Shown here in pieces: positions 8,952-18,400 of a stretch of DNA of 64,000 nucleotides. Both the position numbers and the translations under genes were made by a program. Under the pieces are notes generated by a model that saw nothing but the letters and a program-made list of their open reading frames with translations, was not told where the DNA came from and made no database searches. The DNA is taken from assembly GCF_021206925.1 (NCBI RefSeq), contig NZ_JAJPRF010000004.1:248001-312000 (forward strand), written 5' to 3'. Origin of the DNA: Rhodoflexus caldus (GTDB lineage Bacteria > Bacteroidota > Bacteroidia > Cytophagales > Thermoflexibacteraceae). Positions within the stretch are counted from its first letter, which is position 1; the number at the start of each line of letters is the position of its first letter.

Positions 8952-10454
8952 ATGAAAAAGTTGTTACTTGCCGTAAGTTTCGCGGCGATTGCCTACTGTG
9001 GGTATGCACAGAAAGAAGACAAAGAGGTAACTGCTCGTGCCAAAGAGGCCTACAAAGCAGCCGAAGGCGCATTTAAGAAAAAAGATTTCGCTACAGCCGC
9101 TGCCGAGGTAGATAAGTCTTTTGAGTCTGAAAAATACAAAACCGACCCTAAGGCATGGATGTTCCGCGGCGATGTGTATGCTGAACTGGCAGTTGCCGAC
9201 AGTGCCTCCACAGATAATGAAACTGCCAACAAACGCGTTGCGACTATTTATGAGTCTTACGCCAAAGCCATTGAGCTGAACAAAAACTACGAACTGCTCT
9301 ACATTCAGCCAAAGGTACAAAACCTTTATGCCAAGTATTTCAACTGGGGTGTAGCCGCTTATCAGAACGACAACGACTTTGACAAAGCAGCAGCCGACTT
9401 CGAGCGCGCGCACATGCTCCGCCCTACCGATACTACTTCCGTATTTTTTGCGCTGGTAGCTACTTCGCAGAAAAACAAAAAGGATTACAACAAAATCGAA
9501 GAATTGGCACAAAGATGTATTAAACTGGGCGTAAAAGACGTATCCGTTTACTACGCACTGCTCGACAAATACATTGCCGTAGAGCAAAATTACGACAAAG
9601 CACTTGCCTTACTGGCAGAAGCCCGTGCCAAAAACCCTTCGGACAAAAACCTGATGTTCCAGCAAATTCAGGTATATATCAAAACCGGTAAGGAAAAAGA
9701 AGCCATTGCCGACTTGGAAAAAGCATTGGAAACCACTACCGACCCCAAAGAGCGTTTCCCTATTGCTTTAAACTTGGGCATTCTGCATGAAAATGCCAAA
9801 AATATGGAAGCTGCCGAAAAAGCTTACAAAGAAGCCTACGCATTGCAACCCGACAATGATGACGCTATTTACAGCTTAGGTGCTTTCTACTACAACAAAG
9901 GCGCTGCCATCAAGAAAGAAGCCGACAACATGGATATGGAAACCTTCAAAAAAGACGGCAAAGCAGTTATGGAGCGTGCCAAAGTTTATTTTGAACAAGC
10001 CCTTCCATTCTTCCAAAAAACAATTGCCAACAATCCCGATGACCTGCAACGTCTCGGCGCGCTGAACTCTATTTACACCATTTTGGAAAAACCTGCCGAA
10101 ATGATGCCTTACTACAAAGCCGCTGTTGAGAAAAACCCTGATGATGCAACCTTGATGTTGAGCTACATCCAGTCAGCCGACAAGGCCGGTAAAATTCAGG
10201 ATGTTGTAGCCATAGTAGAAGCCGCCGTTAAAAAGCGTCCTACCGATGTGGAAACGCTGCAAAACCTGCTGTATGTGTATGAAAAAACCAAGCGCGTAAA
10301 AGATGCCGAACCTTGGTTCAAACAAGCAGTTTCTATCTATCCTGATAACATTGAGTTGCTGGAAGGCTATTCAAGAATCCTCTACACCATCGGCAAGAAG
10401 AAAGAAGCTGATGCCATTGAGGTAAAAATTGAACAATTGCAGAAGAAAAATTAA
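8952..10454 (+). CDS. Exported tetratricopeptide-repeat protein
   Basis: The 500-residue protein starts with a signal peptide (MKKLLLAVSFAAIAYCGYAQ) and is then built of TPR helices across its length, with recognisable units such as AYKAAEGAFKKKDFATAAAE, NYDKALALLAEARAKNPSD, and AEKAYKEAYALQPDNDDAIY. No enzyme motif is seen. Periplasmic TPR proteins are scaffolds for protein complexes; no specific partner can be named. A TTG at 8946 would add two residues. It is 35 bases downstream of gyrA on the same strand and ends at a strong terminator (10477-10517), so it may share the gyrA message. A second TPR protein of similar design is at 20117. Confidence 0.82.
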   Translation: MKKLLLAVSFAAIAYCGYAQKEDKEVTARAKEAYKAAEGAFKKKDFATAAAEVDKSFESEKYKTDPKAWMFRGDVYAELAVADSASTDNETANKRVATIYESYAKAIELNKNYELLYIQPKVQNLYAKYFNWGVAAYQNDNDFDKAAADFERAHMLRPTDTTSVFFALVATSQKNKKDYNKIEELAQRCIKLGVKDVSVYYALLDKYIAVEQNYDKALALLAEARAKNPSDKNLMFQQIQVYIKTGKEKEAIADLEKALETTTDPKERFPIALNLGILHENAKNMEAAEKAYKEAYALQPDNDDAIYSLGAFYYNKGAAIKKEADNMDMETFKKDGKAVMERAKVYFEQALPFFQKTIANNPDDLQRLGALNSIYTILEKPAEMMPYYKAAVEKNPDDATLMLSYIQSADKAGKIQDVVAIVEAAVKKRPTDVETLQNLLYVYEKTKRVKDAEPWFKQAVSIYPDNIELLEGYSRILYTIGKKKEADAIEVKIEQLQKKN

Positions 10455-10476
10455 TCGCGGATAGTTCCGCTGTTTC

Positions 10477-10517
10477 AAGGGAAAAGCCTAATTTAGTTCG
10501 GCTTTTCCCTTTTTCTT
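10477..10517 (+). terminator. Strong rho-independent terminator after the TPR gene
   Basis: Perfect 12-base arms AAGGGAAAAGCC (10477-10488) and GGCTTTTCCCTT (10500-10511) with an 11-base loop and a T-rich tail. It ends 12 bases before the next start codon. Confidence 0.92.
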
Positions 10518-10529
10518 TGTCAAAAATCC

Positions 10530-11438
10530 ATGCAAAACAAACTGCTGACGCTCCTTTTGTGCTGGTTCGTATGCTTACCCGCATTTGCCCAAAAAATGCA
10601 GGAATCCCAACATCAACAGCCTGCTACCATGCTTGATTTAGGGACTTCCATGATAGCCTATGGTGGCGAACTGAGCAAGTACGCATCGTTCAGTGCTATG
10701 TTTCACGGGCGGCTGGTGCAAACCCGCAATCGCTGGCTGAATCCTGCCATAGAGTTGGGTTGGGGCAAATTGGCAGCCAACAACGTGCGCTATGTTTCAG
10801 AAACCGGCACCCCCAACCGCTCATTCAATACTTCCTTTTTCCAACTTACTGCACAGGCACAACTGAACATTATCAAAAAGCCGCATCAACGCATCTACAT
10901 CGGTCAGGGAATAGGTGTGATGCGATTCAACCCCAAAGATGACCGCAACAATGCGCTCTTGAATCGCTCCGACACACGTGCTGCAGACGAAAGCTACAGC
11001 AATTTTGCGCTGCTGCTGCCTACTTCGCTCGGCGGAACCTATCATTTCCCCAATTACTTGGGCATCGGTATGGAAGTTGGGCTGATGAACACCCGCACCG
11101 ACTATTTAGATAACATCAGCCAATTCGGTGACCCAACCACGAAAGATAACGTGCTGCGCGTCCGATTTTCCGTCATTGCACCGCTCACCTACGACTCACC
11201 CGAACGCGACACCGAACGCAAAGAGCGTTTAACCAAAAGGCGCGAAGAAATCCGCCTGAAAAATCAGCGCGAAAAAGAAGCGTTTGAGCAGCTCAAAAAG
11301 CAACCGAAGGGCAAAACCAACACCGCAAAACCCGCCAAAAAAGCACCGGCCAAGAAAAAGCCTGTCAAAAAAGCTCCTGCCAAGAAAGCACCCGCAAAAA
11401 ATCAGCAAAAGAAGCCCAAACTTTTCGGTATTTTTTAA
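10530..11438 (+). CDS. Outer-membrane barrel-like protein with histone-H1-like Lys/Ala/Pro tail
   Basis: The 302-residue product has a signal peptide (MQNKLLTLLLCWFVCLPAFA), a beta-rich region (about 30-220) whose alternating aromatic and polar strands and Gly-rich turns look like a small outer-membrane barrel (for example RIYIGQGIGVMRF and YLGIGMEVGLM), a charged helical stretch (about 225-255, many Arg/Glu/Lys), and a final 45 residues of PAKKAPAKK-type repeats resembling eukaryotic histone H1 tails. I do not recognise the family. Barrel plus basic tail suggests an outer-membrane protein whose C-terminus contacts an acidic polymer, perhaps in the periplasm. It sits between a terminator and the YpdA-like gene, 12 bases away. 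Confidence 0.6.
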   Translation: MQNKLLTLLLCWFVCLPAFAQKMQESQHQQPATMLDLGTSMIAYGGELSKYASFSAMFHGRLVQTRNRWLNPAIELGWGKLAANNVRYVSETGTPNRSFNTSFFQLTAQAQLNIIKKPHQRIYIGQGIGVMRFNPKDDRNNALLNRSDTRAADESYSNFALLLPTSLGGTYHFPNYLGIGMEVGLMNTRTDYLDNISQFGDPTTKDNVLRVRFSVIAPLTYDSPERDTERKERLTKRREEIRLKNQREKEAFEQLKKQPKGKTNTAKPAKKAPAKKKPVKKAPAKKAPAKNQQKKPKLFGIF

Positions 11439-11450
11439 GGTTGAGTAAAC

Positions 11451-12431
11451 ATGTTGGATGTACTCATCATAGGTGCAGGCCCTATCGGGATGGCCTGCGG
11501 GATAGCTGCCCAAAAGCGCGGGTTGAACTATTTGATAGTAGAAAAAGGCTGTTTAGTGAACGCAATTTACCACTATCCCGCTAATATGACGTTTTTTTCT
11601 ACGGCAGACCGTCTGGAAATCGGGGATGTGCCTTTTGTTTCACATGCCGACAAGCCTAATCGCCGCGAAGCACTGGACTACTACCGCCGCGTGGCACTTG
11701 CCTTTCGGCTGCATGTGCGGCTGTACGAAGAAGTGCTTGCCATTGAACCGCAAGCAGACGGCACGTTCCGCATCCAAACTTCAAAAGCCGAATATGAGGC
11801 ACGCAACATTGTGTTTGCTACCGGCTTCTACGGCTTGCCCAACCTGATGGGCGTGCCGGGTGAAGACTTACCCAAAGTGCGGCACTACTACGACGAAGCA
11901 CACCCCTATGCTTTCCAGAAAATCGCTGTTGTGGGGGCAGCCAACTCTGCCGTAGATGTGGCATTGGAAACGTGGCGGCGCGGTGCGGAAGTAACGATGA
12001 TTATCCGCGGCGGCGAAATCCGCCCAAGCGTGAAATATTGGGTAAAACCCGACATAGAAAACCGCATCAAAGAAGGCAGCATCAAGGCATATTTTCACTC
12101 GCAAATTGCGGCTATCCGCCCCGACGAAATAGACGTGCAAACCCCCGACGGGCTGATAATCCTGCCCAACGATTTCGTGCTTGCCATGACGGGCTACCGT
12201 CCCGATTTCCGCCTGCTGCAAATGGCGGGCGTAGCTCTGCAAGGCGATAAGCACGCACCCGTGTACAATCCTGATACACACGAAAGCAACGCCCAAGGCG
12301 TGTATGTGGCAGGCGTGGTTTGCGGCGGCATGGAAACCAACAAATGGTTCATTGAAAACTCACGCGAACACGCTGAAAAAATCATGGCAGCCATTGCCCG
12401 TAACAATGTATTAACCGCCGACACACAATAA
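11451..12431 (+). CDS. ypdA: YpdA-like FAD/NAD(P)-dependent disulfide reductase
   Basis: The 326-residue flavoprotein has two Rossmann motifs, IIGAGPIGMACG at residue 6 for FAD and VVGAANSAVDVA near 163 for NAD(P)H, plus the late FAD-contacting block GVYVAGVVCGG. It lacks a CxxC redox pair of thioredoxin reductase, and the spacing and phrases (YHYPANMTFFSTADRLEIG, KPNRREALDYYRRV) match YpdA, the enzyme that reduces bacillithiol disulfide. Some Bacteroidota make bacillithiol, so this role is plausible, but no bsh gene or bacilliredoxin is in the window. It is probably cotranscribed with the barrel-like gene 12 bases upstream; the giant surface-protein gene follows after 50 bases. Confidence 0.83.
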   Translation: MLDVLIIGAGPIGMACGIAAQKRGLNYLIVEKGCLVNAIYHYPANMTFFSTADRLEIGDVPFVSHADKPNRREALDYYRRVALAFRLHVRLYEEVLAIEPQADGTFRIQTSKAEYEARNIVFATGFYGLPNLMGVPGEDLPKVRHYYDEAHPYAFQKIAVVGAANSAVDVALETWRRGAEVTMIIRGGEIRPSVKYWVKPDIENRIKEGSIKAYFHSQIAAIRPDEIDVQTPDGLIILPNDFVLAMTGYRPDFRLLQMAGVALQGDKHAPVYNPDTHESNAQGVYVAGVVCGGMETNKWFIENSREHAEKIMAAIARNNVLTADTQ

Positions 12432-12481
12432 TCATGCAACCGCTGCCGTTCTTAGGTGAAATCTGCACGTGGTTGTAACTT

Positions 12482-15400
12482 ATGAGAGCATTTTTATGGG
12501 TAGTGTGCCTGTTCCTGATGCTAAGTCCGGGAACGCAAGGCGCTGTTTTTAACATTCCAAACGGTGATGTTGCCGCGCTGATAGCGGCTATTAACACGGC
12601 AAACACAAACAGAGAAGCCGATGTTATCAACTTAGCACCCAACGGCTTGTACATCCTGACAAGCATTTACTATACATCGCCCAACCCCGGCACGACGGGC
12701 TGGGAAGGACAACGCGGCTTGCCGCGCTTCAACAACGATGTGGACGGGGTAGATGTGATTATCAACGGCAACGGGGCAACCGTCCGCCGCGCCACTACCG
12801 CCCCCAACTTCGGTATTTTTACCTGTTCGGGGCAAATTGTGTTCAACAATCTGATTGTGCGCAATGCGCGCGTCAATGCGCAGGGGGCAGCCATTTTTGT
12901 ACAATTCAAAGGCTATGTGGAGGTCAATAACTGCCAATTCTACGACAACGAATCGCTCATTGACGTGGAAGGCGGCGGCGGTGCTATCTACACCAAAAGT
13001 TTGAGCGAACTGCGCGTCAATAACTCATTGTTTGAAGGCAACAAAGCCGTTAATCAGGGCGGGGCTATCAGCAACCTGTTGAGCGATATGTATCTGATAG
13101 GCTGCACGTTCCGCAATAACTCACTCACCACCGAAAGCGGCGATGAAACGGGCGGCGCTGTTTACGACGACGGCGCACGCGGCGACAACGGCGTGCTGGT
13201 GGTGCGCAACTGCCTCTTTGAAGGCAACAGCGCAGGCAAGAAAGGACAAGGCGGCGGGCTGTTTCTGTTCCCTTACAACAACAACGCCGTAGAAGTTACG
13301 GGCTGCATCTTCAGAAATAACGAAGCCCATCAGGGCGGCGGCTATTGGCACAGCGGCGGCAGTTTGGTATTAGCCGATCCCTTCAATGAATACAACTTTA
13401 CCAACATTCCGCCTACGCACTCAATTATTTTGCACTCTTGTATTTTTGAAAACAACATTGCGCATCGGTTGGGCGGCGGGCTCTGGATTTTCAGGGGCAG
13501 ATTCCTTTCCGATATGCACTCTTGCGTGTTCAGCAACAATACCGCACTTGACCCGCCATCCGACGGACAGGGCGGCGCAGCCCTCATCGGCACTATCAAC
13601 CCGCTGACCATTCGCAACTGTACGTTTAACAACAACCGTTCGCGTATGGCGGGCGGTGTTGCCTTCAATCACCAAGGGCACATTCGGGTTATCAACTGTA
13701 CGTTTGACGGCAATGTGGCAGAGGCTTATGGCGGGGCTGTAACAGTGCCCGGTTCTTCCGGAACGGGAACAATGGAATTTCTTAACTGTACCTTTGCCAA
13801 CAACCGTTCCGACGCAACGGTTGCCGCGCAAGGCGGTGCTATCTTTTCGCTGGGCGGCTTGCCTTCCAACAGTGCAGTAACGCTGCGCAACTGCCTGTTT
13901 TTCAACCAACAAGTGAACAATACCGCCGGTCCGGGCGGCGTTCCTATCAGCCGAAACTGCAACTGTGAATTAGTGGACGGCGGCGGTAATATGTTTTTCC
14001 CCGAAGCCTCTACAGGGGCGCGCTGCGTGGCAAGCCCCAACATTGCTAACCCTTTGCTTAGTCCGCTGGCAAATAACGGCGGCGTTACGCCCACTATGGC
14101 GCTGCAAGCGGGCAGCCCTGCCATCAACGCGGGCGTAGCAACGGGCGCACCCCCTACCGACCAACGCGGCGCAGCACGGGTAGGCGCACCTGACATCGGT
14201 GCTTTTGAGTTCGGTGCAACGGCTTGCCACTTGGTAGTGAGCAGCACGGCAGACAGCGGTCCGAATACCTTGCGGGAAGCGATTGACTGTGCCGTCAGCG
14301 GGCAAACCATCACTTTTGCCCCTTCGCTTGCCAATCAGACCATCACGCTGGCTTCCACGCTGACCATACCCGTCGGTAAAAACCTGACCATAGACGGCGC
14401 GGCAGCCCCCAACCTGACCATCAGCGGCAACAATGCCGTGCGGGTGTTCCTGTTGCGCTCTACTTCGGTCAATCCAACATCGTTAGTGTTGCGCAACCTG
14501 CGGATTGTCAACGGCTATCATACCGAATACGGCGCGGGCATCCGTTCCGAACATCAGGGCATCATGACCATTGAAAATTGCGTTTTCAACAACAACAACG
14601 CCGAACAAGGCGGCAGTGCCATTTTCAGCCACTTTGAAGGACGCGCCACCATTCGCAATTGCCGTTTTGAAGATAACGTATCTATTGCCAAAAACGATGA
14701 GCGCGGCTCTACGGTTATGCTCTGGGGACCGCACGCCCATACGGTTCAAAACTGCGAATTTATCAACAACCGCGGTATCAACGGGGCAGGTATCAACGGA
14801 CTGAACGCGGGGCTGCTGATAGAAGACTGTCGGTTTATCGGCAACAACACCACGGCGGCAGTTTACGACACAGGTAAGCCCAACCCCTTCCTGCGCGGTT
14901 TCGGGGCGGCTATTTACACCGACCGCGCCAGCCCTGCCACACCCACTACCCTATTGGGCAGTATCATCATTCGCCGCTGCCTTTTTGAAGGCAATCGCGC
15001 ACGGGGCGAAGGCGGTGCTTGCTACCTCTACACCGACGATTCGGATAATGTGCTCATAGAAGACTGCTATTTTAACGACAACGAAGTGATAGCTCTGCCC
15101 GGCGGCGGTTCGGGCGGTTCGGGCGGTGCTATTCAGCACATGAACAACGCTAAGAATCGCGGGTTTGTGCTGCGCAACACGACCTTCGCCAACAACCGCG
15201 CTGCCGTTACGGCAGGTGCCGTTCGCGTAGATTGGGCAGATACGCAAATCAGCAACTGTACGTTTTTCAACAACAGGGCTCTGGAAACCTCTGCAAGCGG
15301 TTTTTCTGCCAATGGCGGGGCGTTGGCATTTTTCAATATGAGCGGTTCTACGGTTGATATTACCAACTGCACCTTTGCCAACAACTACGCCGGTTGGGTA

Positions 15401-18400
15401 GGCGGTGCAATTGCTACATCTCATGCAGCCAATACGCGGATTCGGAACAATATTTTCTTCCAAAACACGGCAGGCAACGGCGGCAATACATGGAACATCC
15501 AGCAGCACGCCAACGCCCATTTAACCGACTTGGGGGGCAACATTCAGTTTCCCGATAAGGCAAACAACCTGTCCAACAATTTCAATGTTTCCACAACCGT
15601 AACCATTGCCAACCCGCAACTCAATCCTTTGGCGAACAACGGCGGATTTGCACCTACGATGAGTTTGCAGGCAACCAGTCCCGCCATTGATTTTGGCGTA
15701 AGCGCGGGGGCTGTTTTAACCGACCAAACAGGCAAAATGCGCGTCGGATTCCCCGATGCGGGGGCGGTAGAATTCGGCACTGCCATTACCGAACCTGAAC
15801 TGCCTGCTGCCATTGTGCTCAGCAGTTTGCCCGTTTTTGACTGTACGATGAGCGAAGCGGCAATTGCCGCAACGGGTGCGCCGCGCCTGACCATCGGCGG
15901 CTCTAACTACTACATCGGCACAAGGCAGGCAAGCGCCACGAACCAAAACCCGATTATCATCAAGTTTACGGGCGGCGTACGCGACTGGTGTCGCGAAGAC
16001 TACGAAACTGATGCCGTAGAAGGACGCGGCTACGGGCTGTATTGGTCGGGAACGGATTTGTATGCCCTTGTTTCCGTCAACGGACATTCAAGCGGCTTGC
16101 AACGCTTCACGGGCAGAGGTTGGCTGCGGCACTTTACCGATTTTATGCCTTCGGGCAGCACTATCGTAAGCGGCGCAAGGGCTACGGTCATATTTAAAAT
16201 CAATCTGCGCAACGGGGAAGGAATGGTCGGACACGGTACGTTCCTCACATCGCGTACCACCGACAACAGAGCCAATACACTGCTCATTCGGGATATTTCG
16301 CGCGACGGCGTGGGCAACCTTGTCATGCGTGCCGATTCGTGGAATGCCCCCCGCCGCATCAACAGAGAGGTGATGAGCCCCATAGCGCCCGGTGCCGAAC
16401 CATACGACTACACGCTGATAATGACCCCTGACTTTATGTCGGCGGTTTGCGCCTCTGCCGTCGGTTGGGATAACGGCACAGGCATAGATTGCAGCGGCGC
16501 GCCTATTGTCATACCTACCGCCCCCCAAATACAAGTTTTGCAAGGCAGCACCAACATTGTCCGCGGCACGGGCAGTGTCAATTTCGGCACTACGCCCGTC
16601 GGCACACCCGTCGTGCGCACCTTCACCATCCGCAACACGGGCACGGCAACCCTCACCGTAGGCACGTTAGCCGCCTTGCCCGCAGGCTTTGACTTGGTCG
16701 GCACATTCCCCACGGGCACGATTGCACCCGGCAGCAGTGCCACGTTCCAACTGCAATTGACGGCAGCCACAGCGGGCAGTTTCAGCGGTACGGTTTCCTT
16801 TGACAACGACGACAGCTACGCCAACCCCTTCACTTTTAACATCAGCGGAACGGCGGCAGTCGGTGCACCCGAAGTAGAGCTTTTACAAGGCAGCACTAAC
16901 ATTGTCAGCGGCACGGGCAGTGTGAACTTCGGCACTACGCCCGTCGGCACGCCCGTTGTGCGCACCTTCACCATCCGCAACACGGGCACGGTAAACCTCA
17001 CCGTAGGCACGTTAGCCGCCTTGCCCGCAGGCTTTGACTTGGTCGGCACCTTCCCCACAGGCACAATTGCACCCGCAGGAAGCGCCACGTTCCAACTGCG
17101 ATTGACGGCAACCGCAGCGGGCAGTTTCAGCGGCACGGTTTCCTTTGACAACGACGATAGCGACGAAAATCCGTTCACTTTCACCGTCAGCGGAACGGTA
17201 GGTACTGCACCCACACCTACGCCTACACCAACCCCGTCGCCTGCGCCTGTACCACCGCCTGCACCCGTTGTTACCCCGCCAACTGTCAGGTTCAGCCTCA
17301 ATGCCCAAGGGCAACCCGTTTTGAGCTGGCAAACAGGGCAAGGTACACCGCAAGGCTTCCGAGTAGAGCGCAGAGTAGCGGGCAGCAACCAGCCCTTCCG
17401 CAGCATCGCCGATTTGCCCGTAAGCGCACGCAACTATACCGATACGCAAACAACCCCCGCCACACTGTACGAATACCGCATTGTTGCTCTGCCCGATGCC
17501 CCTTCGGTGATTGTACAGATTGCCACCGCCCCGCAAGCCCCGCAAGGCATCAGCGATGTAACCCGATGCGGTGCGGGTGATGTAGCCCTGCAATCGCCCG
17601 TCGGCGGCAACGGCATTACCTTCCATTGGTACAGCCGCGCCCAGGGCGGCGTTCCTTTCCGCACAAGCCGCGCGGGCGAAACCATCACTTTCCGCGCCGA
17701 TACGAGCGCAACGGTCTATGTGGCGGCAGTGTTCCAAAACTTGGAAAGCCCGCGCACGGCAGTCAGCATTACCGTGCTGCCTTTGCCCAAAGCAACCGTA
17801 GCAGGCGGAACGTTGCAGGTATTTTGCGGTGCGGGCATTCTTTCGGCAGAAACCGAACCCGAAACAAGCTATGAATGGCATCGCGGCACCGAATTGGTCG
17901 GCAGCGGTGCACAACTGACCGTTACCCAAAGCGGCATTTACCGCCTGACGGCACGGCGCAACGGATGCGCGGCAGTGTCCGCACCCGTAGCCGTTACGGT
18001 CAATCCCATTCCCGAAGCGGCATTTGCCGAGTCGCAACCTGTTGTGTTCTGCGGCAGCGGCGAGTTGCGAGCCCGTCCGTTGAGCATCGGCAGCTACGAG
18101 TGGCGCGATGAGCAAGGTCAGTTGATAGGCAGCGGGGAAGTGTTGCACGTCAGCCGTTCGGGCATCTATCGCCTGACGGCAGTGGCAGCAGGCTGCCGCA
18201 GCAATACCGCCGAACTTCGCGTAACGGTGCACCCCGTTCCTGAGCGCCCCGCCATTGTGCAAAGCGGCAACCTGTGCGAAGGCGGCACGGTGCAATTGAG
18301 CACCCCTACCCTTGCGGGTGCAAGCTACGAATGGCGCGGACCTAATGGCTTTACCGCCCGAGAGCCCGTTATCAGCATACCCTATAACCCCGATGCACAA

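Noticed and set aside
16541-17200. Regular repeats that could be read as a CRISPR-like array
   Set aside because: The period is 345 bases, the repeats are in frame within a coding sequence and encode protein domains, and no cas gene is present.
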